Assembly: GCF_029278605.1 (NCBI RefSeq)
Contig: NZ_CP119572.1
Coordinates: 1-64,000, forward strand
Direction: 5' to 3'
Source: Cupriavidus sp. WKF15
Lineage (GTDB): Bacteria; Pseudomonadota; Gammaproteobacteria; Burkholderiales; Burkholderiaceae
DNA: 64,000 nucleotides
The notes beneath the pieces are model-generated. The model did no database searches. It had not been told where the DNA came from and worked only from the letters and a program-made list of their open reading frames with translations. Both the position numbers and the translations under genes were made by a program. Shown here piece after piece: positions 27,141 through 36,845 of this stretch (within the stretch, counting starts at the first letter, position 1; each line of letters begins with the position of its first letter).

Positions 27141-28289
27141 CTAGCTCTCGCGTGCAGACAGGATGGCGCGGCCCGCCGCGCCATCCTCGCTACGGCACCG
27201 GTGAAAGTCCAGCCAGAACGGATACCTGTGGGCGGCCCAGGATTCGAAGTCAGGAAACTCGAACGCGTATGCTGGCCACGGCCATAACCGGTGCGGCTGC
27301 GCAGCTTCGCGCGCCCTTACCTGCAAGCGCTGGGCGAGGTGTCCCAGCATATGGACATGCCGTGAACACGCCAGTTGCGAATAGAGCAGCTCGTCTGGCT
27401 GGTCCAGTCCGTACGCTCGGAGTATAACCTGCAGCGTCGTGTTATCAGGCAGACGCGTTCCGGCGCTCCATCGGTCCAGCGTAGCCTGGTCAAGGCCGGA
27501 CCGCGGTGCCGGCACCCGCTTGAGGACCTGGACCGCGCTGCGTGCGCCCAGGCGCCGTTTCAGTTCGTCGAAGAAAAGGCTGGTGGGATTGCGACCTGGC
27601 TGCTGAGCGCTCGGAAGCAAGCAGCCGAGACTGGACCACGGACTACCCTGTTCACGTGCGCGGTCGGTGTCCCACGCCGCCATCCAGCCCAAGTGCACGT
27701 CCAACGCCATTGCGGCAAAGAGGGGTATCAACTCGTCGACGTGTGAAGCCTCGCGTATCACAGCTTCCGCCGCGGGCCACAGCAGATGGCGAAGAACCGG
27801 GTGGGCGGTCATATGCGCAAGAGCGCCCGCCATGTCTCCGCCCTTGAGCTGCCGGACCAGCTCAAGGTCCGCCGCCCCGACCTCCTCGAGATAGGCCTGG
27901 TGCGGCTTGAGGTCCGCGTGCTGGCGGCCCCGTCCCCGGTTTACCAGCTCGAAGTCTGTCATCTGGTTGAGGCGTTCTTGCGCGTCGCCATCTCCGTTGC
28001 GCGCCAGCTGCATATCAGGAAAGACATCGAACACCCCCGGCCGTAGCGTTGCCAGCTCGTCAATCCACTTCTGCGCACGGCGCTCACGGTTGGGAGCCGT
28101 GCTCTCCTGGAGCCGGAGACCTCTGCGATACCACGGCAGCAGCCCCTCCTCGGCGAAGACGGTCGACAGCGGCGCGCCGCTGAGCTTAAAGTGCACCTCA
28201 GGGCTGAACGTCAGCACACCCGCAAGCCGAAGGGGCACGGGCGGGCCTTCAAACGGGTTCAGGAACGTGAGCGTCGACGAGGCAGTCAT
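27141..28289 (-). CDS. Hypothetical protein with a possible internal HTH
   Basis: 382 residues of unknown function. A segment ARSGLDQ-type at about 260-300 (LDQATLDRWSAGTRLPDN then TTLQVILRAYG) resembles a Cro-like helix-turn-helix. The C-terminus is rich in Trp and His (LWPWPAYAFEFPDFESWAAH). No signal peptide. Codon use and amino acid composition support a real gene. It is convergent with the small Pro-rich gene and lies 254 bp from the second HEARO-like copy. Confidence 0.6.
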   Translation of the reverse strand: MTASSTLTFLNPFEGPPVPLRLAGVLTFSPEVHFKLSGAPLSTVFAEEGLLPWYRRGLRLQESTAPNRERRAQKWIDELATLRPGVFDVFPDMQLARNGDGDAQERLNQMTDFELVNRGRGRQHADLKPHQAYLEEVGAADLELVRQLKGGDMAGALAHMTAHPVLRHLLWPAAEAVIREASHVDELIPLFAAMALDVHLGWMAAWDTDRAREQGSPWSSLGCLLPSAQQPGRNPTSLFFDELKRRLGARSAVQVLKRVPAPRSGLDQATLDRWSAGTRLPDNTTLQVILRAYGLDQPDELLYSQLACSRHVHMLGHLAQRLQVRAREAAQPHRLWPWPAYAFEFPDFESWAAHRYPFWLDFHRCRSEDGAAGRAILSARES

Positions 28290-28543
28290 AACCGCCAGTG
28301 TTGACGCACTGGGGCTGCGCTGGCAAGCCGGATGTGCCGGCAGCAGGTGACGTTGTTGCCAAGGGTGTGGAGGGGGCGGTTAGCTCGCCCCATTACCGGT
28401 ACCCGGGGTCCCTACAATTGTTGCCGTCGGAGAATGTGCTTGGCGTGCGCTCGCAGCCCCGGATTCGATTTCCGGCGCGCTTTGGATGGCTCAGGAAATA
28501 GGCATTTCGTTCGCGAAAGTAAAGGTTGATGGCAGTCATGAAA

Positions 28544-28870
28544 GGCTCAGCCAGACAAGCAGATGCACACTTTTCAGCCTACCTACGGGTGGTGAAGGCT
28601 GAGCCCAGCCCTCCCTGGTGGGTTTGCCTGGGATGCGCCTTCACTCAGCCGCCACCCATGCACTACGGTATGGAGCCGGCCTCGCTCGGCAGACTTTTCG
28701 TCCCACGCCTCTGCCTTCGCCAGCGTGCCGATTTCTCAGAACTTCCCCCCAGAATCGGTTTTCCTGGTGGTTAGCACCTCGTCCGCGCCGGCGGCAATCG
28801 CCACATGACCGAAGCCATCAACTGGATGGGGCGGCCCTTCTCCTCGGCGGCGTTGCGCGCGGCGGGGAGC
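28544..28870 (+). ncRNA. Orphan HEARO/omega-RNA-like element, copy 2
   Basis: About 327 nt, imperfect repeat of 22508-22848. GGCTCAGCC (28544-28552) pairs with GGCTGAGCC (28597-28605), with the shared blocks CTACGGGTGGTGA and CACTACGGTATGGAGCCGG in the same order. At 28871 it reaches ATG TAG GTT CTT GCA TCA: an IscB-like M-x-V-L-A-S start in which the second codon is a stop. Continuation to about 28920 reads KHMHPRGG-like residues and then is lost. 28290-28543 and 28925-29045 show nothing else. Confidence 0.6.
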
Positions 28871-29045
28871 ATGTAGGTTCTTGCATCAAAGCATATGCAT
28901 CCTCGGGGGGGCATGAAATGTGAATCCATGAACGCCGTGTGGAAGACATTGGTGCGCTAGGGAAGTTGCCATGAGACAGTGATTGTGCAATAACGGACTG
29001 GCACCGAAATTTGGCGTATTCGCACAGGCGCTGACGCGCGTCTGG

Positions 29046-30102
29046 TCAGTTGCCCCTGAACTTTGGCTGCCACTTCTTGCTGGCAAGCCCAAGTTCTTCC
29101 GTCAACGACTTCACCAATGCCTCGTCGCGTCCGACGACGAACCGCTGACAGCGCCTGGCAAAGTGCAGGTTGGCCATCCGCAGGTAGTCGCGACCTGCTG
29201 GCTTGTGTTCAAGGATGCCAACTGTCGCCGAACATCTCGAGGGTGCAGGACTGGTGAAGTGGGAACGAGATGAAGGCGTCTGGACTGCCGAATCCGACCC
29301 CGTACACGGACGTGGGCCGCGGGACCACCGTGTTGAGGTAGACGGGCGAGTCCGACGTGATGAACGACAGCTTCTCGTTGTTCCGATGAACCACGCGCCA
29401 GTGACGTCCAGCGAAGTAGGGGGCAGCGGAAAGTGCCATCTCGATGGCTCGACCGACCGCCCACTTCTCGTCAGTCTCTACGATGAATCCGTCGGTTTTG
29501 GCCATCTTCACCATCCACTCCGCCTGCTTGTACAGCTCGTCATCGGACTCTTGCGCAAACTTTTCGTCGACACGCAGGCGCGCGAAGGTCTGGTCAACGT
29601 CGGCAAAGAGAACCTTGGCTGTGTGCTTGACCATCTCCCCGTTCAGAGCTTGCACGGAATGCACCATGTCCGGGGTCCGTGTCGCGGCCAACGCGATAAA
29701 GATTGACAGGTCGCTCCGTTCGTCAGCCGAAAGGTCAGGCGCGGCAGCCACCAGCTTGTCGATGACCGGCTTGGCCTTCCCCTCGTACTCCGACAGCAGT
29801 GCCTCAAGTTCGAAGCGTCGCCGGCCCTCGGCATCTTCCATCGTGTAGAAGTGCCCGATGACCGCAGTGTTCACCGGCTGCTGGTTTCGAATCTCATTCT
29901 TCTCGCGGTCGAATACCGCGACCAGACCGCCACGGCTGAAGCCATCCAGGTAGAAGCGCGGGAGAAAGTGCTGGCGCTTTGGACCGGTGAGCATCGGCGG
30001 TAGTGGATTCGCTTCCGCATCAGTGGCTGCCGCTTGCGCGCGCGCCAGCGCCTCGAGGTCTTCTGGCCGTATTGGCGATGCGCCTTCGAAGTCGTCAGTC
30101 AT
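29046..30102 (-). CDS. DUF4238 protein with a +1 frameshift near its C-terminus
   Basis: The main frame (30102-29209, 297 residues) carries the DUF4238 signature KRQHFLPRFYLDGF near residue 42. It stops at CCT TGA, but one base forward the sequence continues as EHKPAGRDYLRMANLHFARR and on to LGLASKKWQPKFRGN, a natural family-like C-terminus ending at 29046. So either a single-base insertion broke the gene, or ribosomes shift +1 at CCU-UGA. Start ATG 30102 chosen over a TTG six bases upstream; ribosome site weak. Function unknown. Confidence 0.7.
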
Positions 30103-30153
30103 GCCCAATGTGTTTGGTTGGTTCTATAGAGGGCTCAATGCTCGTGATGGTGG

Positions 30154-30990
30154 TCAGCCACCGCCCACCCCGAACTCTCCGACAAAGTCCCTGGCGTTTG
30201 AAAGCGCTAGTTGGTACTCAGGCGGTGTCTGTCTGGCCAGCTCGGTGGCAATGCGTAGGTCTTGGACCGTGTACCCAACCAAGCATCGGCGTACTCGCAA
30301 TGTTCTGCTTTCCTCGCCGCCTAGGTACTCGTCCCGAAGAAGCCGGGCTTGCCCGTCCGGTAGACCTGGGTGAGCTTGCACGATTAGTTTGACGAACTCG
30401 GACCAGTCCTTGTCCGTTTGCGCGGCGGCGGGCGCTGGCTCAGCATCGAGAGCAGCTTGCAGGATGCGTCCTAGCGCGAAGTCTCGAAAGGCTTGCCGTT
30501 GTACACACCATGCACGAGCGTGCCACCGGCGCGCAGCTCGAACGAGCACATGCGGGTAGACAAGGCGGTCCTGGCCTTCCGGGGCTGCCAGTGACCGATA
30601 GCGGATGCGTAGCCCTACGCGTCTACGGCAGGCCTGGGTAATGACGGCAAAGAGGGCTGGGCGGACCGGTGCCAAATCAAGTCGTAGGTCTTCGACCGTG
30701 GAGTCGATGTGTGAGGCGCCAAGCTTTTGAACCAGCTGCAGGTACTCGTCAGGGCTGTTGCCGGCCAGTCTTGGTCGGAACGCCTTTGTGGCGGTGATGG
30801 GCGCGTACGGCGTGGCTCGCGTGACCGTGTCGGTGAACTCCGCCAAGAACGCTGCCAGCAGGCGGCTGGCCTGTACGGACTGGATGCCGAACACCTCGCG
30901 CAGGCGACTGTTATCAATTTCGCCCTCCCAACGAAGCAGCACTTCCATGTCCCGCAGGCGCAGCTGCGCCGGGGTGAGTGGCGTGTTCAT
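30154..30990 (-). CDS. WYL-domain transcriptional repressor (BrxR/CapW type)
   Basis: 278 residues. An N-terminal winged helix (LLRWEGEIDNSRLREVFGIQ) is followed by a WYL domain with RVGLRIRYRSLAAPEG and YPHVLVRAARRWHARAWC. Proteins of this layout, such as BrxR and CapW, repress phage-defence operons and may respond to nucleic acid ligands. It is transcribed away from jetA, with two operator-like palindromes exactly in the shared 46-bp gap, so it very probably controls both itself and the Wadjet genes. Confidence 0.85.
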   Translation of the reverse strand: MNTPLTPAQLRLRDMEVLLRWEGEIDNSRLREVFGIQSVQASRLLAAFLAEFTDTVTRATPYAPITATKAFRPRLAGNSPDEYLQLVQKLGASHIDSTVEDLRLDLAPVRPALFAVITQACRRRVGLRIRYRSLAAPEGQDRLVYPHVLVRAARRWHARAWCVQRQAFRDFALGRILQAALDAEPAPAAAQTDKDWSEFVKLIVQAHPGLPDGQARLLRDEYLGGEESRTLRVRRCLVGYTVQDLRIATELARQTPPEYQLALSNARDFVGEFGVGGG

Positions 30991-30993
30991 ATT

Positions 30994-31026
30994 TTATCTT
31001 GTAAGATAAGTTATCCTTGAAGATAA
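30994..31026. promoter_or_regulatory. Tandem 16-bp palindromic operators between WYL regulator and jetA
   Basis: TTATCTTGTAAGATAA (30994-31009) and TTATCCTTGAAGATAA (31011-31026) are two near-identical 16-bp palindromes with 17-bp periodicity. They fill the gap between the WYL start codon (30990) and the jet operon. The spacing of about 1.6 helical turns suits two adjacent repressor dimers. Confidence 0.75.
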
Positions 31027-31105
31027 TACTTCAAAAGTGCATGGACCAGGCAAGGTCCAATGGGAGCAATCAGCCTTGATACCGTCTGACCTGTTGCCGG
31101 AACCC

Positions 31106-32548
31106 ATGACTCCACCAGCGGGTCATCCTGTGTTCTTTGAGGCTGAGCGTCAGCGGTTCTTCCGTCCCCTGAATAACTCCCGCCGGGAGCTTGTGGCTGC
31201 TTGCCTGCGGGCACTCTATGACCGACTGCACGGCCCCATGGCTGACTATGCCCACAACCTCACGCGGGATGCGCTGCGCGAGCTCCTGCTGCCGGTCGTT
31301 CGGCAGTATCAAGACGTCAAGGCGCAAGAGGGTGGCGACGATGAGCTGAGCGGTGCGGAAGCCGATGACCCGCAGGCGCTCGTCGGCATGGTCATCCGGG
31401 CACTGCTGACCGACGCCTGGCTGGAGCAGTTCGCCGACCGCACCGGCCTCGTCACGGCCTTCCGATTCTCTCGGCCAGGGAAGCTGTTCGCGGAGGCTCT
31501 CTGGTCGTTGGACCGCCCGAGCCGCAGCCGGCAACGGAACATGCGGGGCTGTCGCAATGCACTGGAAGCGGCGCTGTCCGACCGAGGTGACGCGCACGAC
31601 CTAGTCGACGCCTACGAGTACGCCGAGAAAGTCATAGAGGACTTGACCGATGGCATCGACTATTTCCAAGAGCTGGTCCGGCACCTGATGCAGACCGCCT
31701 CGGTGCAAACGCAATGGAGCGAGTTCGTCGAGTTCCTGGACCGCTTCCAGCGTGACTATTCCAAGCAGCTTACTGCCGATAACGCAACGCTTAATCGGCA
31801 GGCCATCTTGCAGAAGCTGGAGCGGCTTCGCCTCGTCCCCGAGGCCAAGTTCAAGCGGATGGACGAACAGCTGCGAGACGTCGCCCATTGGGCCGTGAAG
31901 GAACACGTGGGCACGTCCGTCTATGACTGGCTCCTAACCCGCATCGAAGACATCGTTGATGCTGCGTGCCAGTCGAAGCAGCCTGGCTTCCTGAAGGCCA
32001 TGGAGACTTACCTCAAGCGGGTCAATGGCTTGGCGCTGCAGTCGATGATGCTGCGCGCAGGCCAGACCCGGCATGCCTACCTCGCTGCGATTCAGCAGGT
32101 CGCCGAGGTCCCCAAGGAACAACAGGACCTGCTGCTCGCGCACATGGGGCAGTTCCTGGCGCCGGCGGAGGTGCGGTTGCTGGACCCTGCAAGCTTCAAG
32201 CTCCGGACGGCCGCCCAGCGCCGCAAGGCGGTCACGATTTCCGTTCGGCCGCGACCGTCGCGCGAAGAGCGCCTATCCGCAGCCATGGCCCGCGCCGAGG
32301 CGGAGGCCTTCTCCATCCCCAACGAAGATGTTGCTCAGCTGCTTCGGCGCGACCTGCGCATCTTTCGGCATCCCATTCGGGTCTCAGCGCTCCCAACGGC
32401 CACCGCCCGCGACACCCTCCGTGCCATGCAGGCCGTGGAGGCGGTTCGAAGCGAGGTCGGCGCAGACCTGTCTATCAAGAAGCTGCCCACCCGCTTGGAG
32501 AACGAGCTCTACAGCGGCAACGACTACGAGATTGACCTCAAAAAATGA
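31106..32548 (+). CDS. jetA: Wadjet subunit JetA (MksF/kleisin-like)
   Basis: 480 residues from ATG 31106; a GTG at 31037 would add 23 residues. The start HPVFFEAERQRFFRPLNNS then RRELVAACLRALYDRL is like the DUF5716 JetA of type II Wadjet rather than DUF3375. JetA is the kleisin of the SMC-like complex that extrudes loops and recognises small circular DNA. It overlaps jetB by 4 bases (ATGA). Subtype is an opinion from the N-terminus only. Confidence 0.82.
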   Translation: MTPPAGHPVFFEAERQRFFRPLNNSRRELVAACLRALYDRLHGPMADYAHNLTRDALRELLLPVVRQYQDVKAQEGGDDELSGAEADDPQALVGMVIRALLTDAWLEQFADRTGLVTAFRFSRPGKLFAEALWSLDRPSRSRQRNMRGCRNALEAALSDRGDAHDLVDAYEYAEKVIEDLTDGIDYFQELVRHLMQTASVQTQWSEFVEFLDRFQRDYSKQLTADNATLNRQAILQKLERLRLVPEAKFKRMDEQLRDVAHWAVKEHVGTSVYDWLLTRIEDIVDAACQSKQPGFLKAMETYLKRVNGLALQSMMLRAGQTRHAYLAAIQQVAEVPKEQQDLLLAHMGQFLAPAEVRLLDPASFKLRTAAQRRKAVTISVRPRPSREERLSAAMARAEAEAFSIPNEDVAQLLRRDLRIFRHPIRVSALPTATARDTLRAMQAVEAVRSEVGADLSIKKLPTRLENELYSGNDYEIDLKK

Positions 32549-33216
32549 GCCTCCTGTCGCACGTCAACGAACAACTCGCGCTTGCCAACATCAAGCCAGA
32601 CCGGTTCCGGGAAATCATCAACCGCCTGATGGCTTACGGTGCCATCGTGCGTGAGGAGGACCGGGTTGAGCAGCTGCTATATGACGACGCAAGGCGCGTC
32701 GAGGGCTTGCTGGAGGACTACTTCGACATTGCTGGCTTCCGTTTGCACCACGACAGCAATAACCAGTTCTATCGCCTCTACGTGGCGGGCGCCGTAGTCG
32801 ATGGGCTGCCTGAGGACATCCTGGAGCCGACGCCATCGCTGCGGGCTCGGGTGTCTCCCGACTTCGTTGCGATGGCCCTTGCTCTGCGCTTCCTGTACCA
32901 GAACAAGCTCAACACGGGCGACATCCAGCCGCAGGGTGAAGCGCTGGTGAGCTTCGAGGAAATCGCGGCCACCATGCAGACGCAATTGAAGCGTCCTCTG
33001 CCGAACGGCATGGGCGACAAGATGGCCTTGCTGGCCGAGTTGAAGCGGCATCGCCTGCTCAGCTACACGGCCGAGTTTTCGATTTCGGATGAAGACGCGC
33101 TGCTCGCAATCCGGCCAACCATCCTGGGCATCGTGTCCAACGACGCGCTGAGTGCAGCTCTGGAAGCAGAAGGCGTGGTTGACCAAGAAACGTCCGTCGA
33201 GGAAACCGACCAATGA
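32545..33216 (+). CDS. jetB: Wadjet subunit JetB (MksE-like, DUF4194)
   Basis: 223 residues, MSLLSHVNEQLALANIKPDR onward. The winged-helix pattern (REIINRLMAYGAIVREED, FDIAGFRLHHDSNNQFYRLY) matches the DUF4194 JetB/MksE subunit, which binds the kleisin. It overlaps both jetA and jetC by 4 bases, the usual order and packing of jetABCD. Confidence 0.88.
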   Translation: MSLLSHVNEQLALANIKPDRFREIINRLMAYGAIVREEDRVEQLLYDDARRVEGLLEDYFDIAGFRLHHDSNNQFYRLYVAGAVVDGLPEDILEPTPSLRARVSPDFVAMALALRFLYQNKLNTGDIQPQGEALVSFEEIAATMQTQLKRPLPNGMGDKMALLAELKRHRLLSYTAEFSISDEDALLAIRPTILGIVSNDALSAALEAEGVVDQETSVEETDQ

Positions 33217-36200
33217 AGCTCGACCGCTTGGTTCTTGTGAACTGGGGACAGCTGCAGCCCGGCAACTACGAGCTAGGAAACATGACGCTGCTCACTGGCC
33301 CAACGGGTGCGGGCAAGTCGACGATGCTCGATGGTCTTCAGACCATCATGACGGCAGCCTACCAGGGCATCGTGGCCTACAACCCTGGCCAAGAGGAAGT
33401 CCAGCAAAACCATCGCCGTGGCAAGTCCAAGCGCACCCTTGAATCCTTCGTGGTCGGCGCCGAGTACAGCCTCTTCTCTCGGCCGGCAGGTGCTCAGGGC
33501 TACCTCGCGGCGGTCTTTCGTCCAGGGCCCGAGGACGGCTCGGCCAAGATGTTCACTGCGCTCATAGCAGCCTCGGCGCGCGTGGACGGCTCAGGAGAGC
33601 GGCGAGACGCGAAGCTGGAGCGTCTCGTTCTGGTTATCGTCGAAGACGCTGCGCTGTCGGTCGAACAGTTCTTTGAGGACATGGACCAAGGTATCTGTGT
33701 GCCGGTCGAAGACATCGTCAAGCGACTGAAGGCCAAGTACCCGAAGGTCATCACCTACGACGACCACAAGCGCGACTACCTCAGCGGGCTTTATGGCAGG
33801 TTCCGCGGGCGCATGTCCATTCCCTGGGACGAGGCTCAGAACGCGGCTCGGGCATGGTCGCAGTCGATTGCCTACAAGCCCATCGGCTCGGTTCATGACC
33901 TGGTTCGGGACGACATCCTTGAGTTCGATGGAAAGCTGCTGCAGGAGAGCATCACCCGCATCAGTGACCTGATGCGCCAGGTGACGAGCTTGAAGGTTGA
34001 AGGCAAGCGCATTGAAGCGACCGTCACTCGACTTCGCGAGCTGAAGGAGGTCATCGGCAAGACGACCGCCACCTTCGAAGAGCAGGTCCAACATGACTTG
34101 CTCTTGGCGAAGATGCAGCTGGCAGCGGACGAAGAGCGCGTCGCTTTCGAGCGGAAGAAAATCAAGGACGACAGCGCGCTGGCCGACCAACACGAGCTCA
34201 AGGCCAAGACCGAAGCGCAGTTGAAGCGCAACGTTGATAGCAGCCGCATTAATATTGCAGCGAAGTTGAGCGGCATTCCGGCCCACACCGAGAAGAATAT
34301 GCTTGACGAGCGCCTAGAGCGGGCGACGTCCGCCGCGCGCGCCAAGCTCGCTGAGCTGCATGCAGGTCTCCTCGCTGCAGCACACATCAAGAACACCGGT
34401 GACTCTATCGTCAAGCGGCCAGTGCCGGAACAGTTCCCGAAGCTGCGCGCGTCTGTAGACGTCGTGGCCAAGGCCCTTGCATCCACCAATGTGGACCGGC
34501 TGGCCGGGCTGCTCAATTCCGTGGCGGACGCAAACGGTGATGACGTCCTGTCAGTAGAGAAGCTGTTTCAGTTGGCCGCCGCATTTGACGGCATCGACGT
34601 CGGCCTGGGCCAGCTGCATAACTCGTTGGTCGGTACCGACGACAGCGTGCTCATGGCGGTTGCTGCTGAATCGACATCCCTCGGCCAGCGCGTGGAGGCC
34701 GCTAAGAAGGAGCGCGGCGAGCTGGCTGACCGCAAGCAACGTCTTGCGGCAGGTGCTGGCAACTACAACCGGGACACCGTCCTCGCGCTGGAGCGCATTC
34801 GAGAGAGGCTTCCCGACGCGGGTGTCCAGGTGTTGTGCGACCTCGTCGAGCCGGTGTCCGAAGCGTGGCAGGGCGCCATCGAGGGCTACATGGACGGCGC
34901 GCGCTTCAATCTCATCGTCAAGCCGGACTGGGAAGCCCGCACGATTGACTTCCTGCAGTCCTGGGGTTCGCGCTCGAAGGTCGTTCAAGGCAAGCGATGC
35001 TTGGAGCGTGCCGACCAGTCTCGTGTGCCGGGCACTTCCATCATCCACGAGTTGCGCACCGACCACCCTATCGCGCGGGCCTACCTCATCGAGCAGTTCG
35101 GGTCTGTCGTAAAGGTGGCAGACTCCGAGGAGCTGCGGCGGACCCCGCGCGGCCTCACCAAGGACGGCAAGGGTAGTGGCGCGATGACGATGTTCATCTG
35201 CGAACGACGCGACTTTGTACTTGGTCGCAAGGCTCGTGAGCGGGCGCTGCAGACCACCACCGAGAAGCTGGAAACCGTTGACCGTGACATCCAGGCGCTA
35301 GAACAATCCCAAGGCACGTTAGATGGCTTCCGGAGAGTGCTCACATCGCTGAAGGAACCGTCCTTTGATGCGGCGCCCTTGGCTCAGCATGCCGGCGACC
35401 TGGACGCCACACGTCGGACGCTGTCGCAGCTCGACTTGACCGAAGTCGAACAGTTGAGGGTGGAGCTGGCTCGACTGGAAGAACTCATCCGAGTACATGA
35501 TTTGGAAATTGAGGCGGCCAAGAAGGCAGTCACGCTGGCCGAGCAGCGCATCATGGCTGCGGAGGGCGTCATCAAGCGCATCAACGAGGGCCGGGACGCT
35601 CGTTTCCAAGAGCGCGAAAACCAGATTCGCCGCCTGAAGCACCTCTGCGAAGCGAACTCAGAGAAGACGTACACGGTGATGGCCCAAGAGGTGGACGACC
35701 TCATTGCGTCTCACACGTACGACGTCCCTGCCGTCCAAGCACGGCTTGGCCATCTGCGTACGCAACCCGAAAAGCTCTTGGGCGACCTGCGCGAGATGCT
35801 GGCGGAGTACAACGCTGCTGTTCGTACCGACGAACGCTTTCAGGCCGCGCTGCCGCACCTGACGGATGCGCTATCCTTCGACCCCTACTACGGTCCCCTG
35901 GTCCTCCTCGGGCGCTCGGTCAGCACGCTTCACAACGAGCTGGAGAGTATCGGGCTGTACAACAACCGCTCGAAGATTGAGGAAGCGGAACGCTCTTTCC
36001 ACGACGTCTTCACCAAGCAGTTCTGCGTTGAAATCAAGAGCAAGGTCGACGATGGCGTGCGGATGCTGCGCCAGTTGAACGTCGAGCTCGAGAAGCTGAA
36101 GTTTGGCACCGACCGCTTCAACATCGACTGGTCAAAGTGGGAGCCCGAGTTCCAGGAGTATTACGGCTTCTTCTCAGCCGTTGCGGAACTGGCCGATTCT

Positions 36201-36845
36201 CCCGAAGCGGTGGACCTGTTTGGTGAGACGGAGTTGTCGCCTAAGCACATCGAGGTCCGTGACCGCCTGGTCAAGCTACTCCTGGACCAAGACCAGGACA
36301 GGGCAGGGCGCGAGCTGCTGCGCATCGCAGACTACCGCAACTATCGACGCTACGAAATCTGGAATGACTCGGACAGCGGCGGCCGCATCGCCCTGTCGAC
36401 GTGGGGCACGGGCTCGGGTGGTCAGTTGGAGACGCCGGCGTACATTGTCCGCGCCGCCGTTGTGACTAACCGCCTGCGCCTGTTCGAGAAGGGCGCCAGC
36501 TTGAAGTTGCTTGTTAGCGACGAGTCCTTCTCTCGGATGGACGAGCCGCGTGCACGTGCCGTCCTGCGGTATCTGCGAGACAGCATGGGCCTGCAGCTCG
36601 TCAGCGCCATGCCGACCAAGCACGCCGGCGCGCTGCGCCCTGAGTTCGACCGCGAGTTCAGCTTCAGCCGGATGAACGTGCCAGACAACGGTGAAATTGA
36701 CTTCGTCTCTGAGTGCGATGAGCGCATCTTCAAGAAGGACCGCATGCGCGAGGTCTGGGAAGCGCAGCGTCAAGAGGTTCGCGAACAAGCTAAGCTGCTC
36801 TTTGATGCGGCAGAGGCTGAAGAAGTCACGGGAGCTGCGAAGTGA
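33213..36845 (+). CDS. jetC: Wadjet SMC-like ATPase JetC (MksB-like)
   Basis: 1210 residues. Walker A GPTGAGKSTMLDGL is near 29-42; long coiled coils run from about 270 to 420 and 660 to 860 around a hinge-like middle. The ABC signature region GTGSGGQLETP is near 1067 and the Walker B/D-loop LLVSDESFSRMDE near 1098-1110. JetC drives ATP-dependent DNA loop extrusion. It overlaps jetB by 4 bases and jetD by one (TGATG). Confidence 0.95.
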   Translation: MKLDRLVLVNWGQLQPGNYELGNMTLLTGPTGAGKSTMLDGLQTIMTAAYQGIVAYNPGQEEVQQNHRRGKSKRTLESFVVGAEYSLFSRPAGAQGYLAAVFRPGPEDGSAKMFTALIAASARVDGSGERRDAKLERLVLVIVEDAALSVEQFFEDMDQGICVPVEDIVKRLKAKYPKVITYDDHKRDYLSGLYGRFRGRMSIPWDEAQNAARAWSQSIAYKPIGSVHDLVRDDILEFDGKLLQESITRISDLMRQVTSLKVEGKRIEATVTRLRELKEVIGKTTATFEEQVQHDLLLAKMQLAADEERVAFERKKIKDDSALADQHELKAKTEAQLKRNVDSSRINIAAKLSGIPAHTEKNMLDERLERATSAARAKLAELHAGLLAAAHIKNTGDSIVKRPVPEQFPKLRASVDVVAKALASTNVDRLAGLLNSVADANGDDVLSVEKLFQLAAAFDGIDVGLGQLHNSLVGTDDSVLMAVAAESTSLGQRVEAAKKERGELADRKQRLAAGAGNYNRDTVLALERIRERLPDAGVQVLCDLVEPVSEAWQGAIEGYMDGARFNLIVKPDWEARTIDFLQSWGSRSKVVQGKRCLERADQSRVPGTSIIHELRTDHPIARAYLIEQFGSVVKVADSEELRRTPRGLTKDGKGSGAMTMFICERRDFVLGRKARERALQTTTEKLETVDRDIQALEQSQGTLDGFRRVLTSLKEPSFDAAPLAQHAGDLDATRRTLSQLDLTEVEQLRVELARLEELIRVHDLEIEAAKKAVTLAEQRIMAAEGVIKRINEGRDARFQERENQIRRLKHLCEANSEKTYTVMAQEVDDLIASHTYDVPAVQARLGHLRTQPEKLLGDLREMLAEYNAAVRTDERFQAALPHLTDALSFDPYYGPLVLLGRSVSTLHNELESIGLYNNRSKIEEAERSFHDVFTKQFCVEIKSKVDDGVRMLRQLNVELEKLKFGTDRFNIDWSKWEPEFQEYYGFFSAVAELADSPEAVDLFGETELSPKHIEVRDRLVKLLLDQDQDRAGRELLRIADYRNYRRYEIWNDSDSGGRIALSTWGTGSGGQLETPAYIVRAAVVTNRLRLFEKGASLKLLVSDESFSRMDEPRARAVLRYLRDSMGLQLVSAMPTKHAGALRPEFDREFSFSRMNVPDNGEIDFVSECDERIFKKDRMREVWEAQRQEVREQAKLLFDAAEAEEVTGAAK

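Noticed and set aside
15245..31000. CRISPR-associated transposon
   Set aside because: No repeat-spacer array and no Cas gene near tnsABC-tniQ; the TniQ has a long DNA-binding tail instead.
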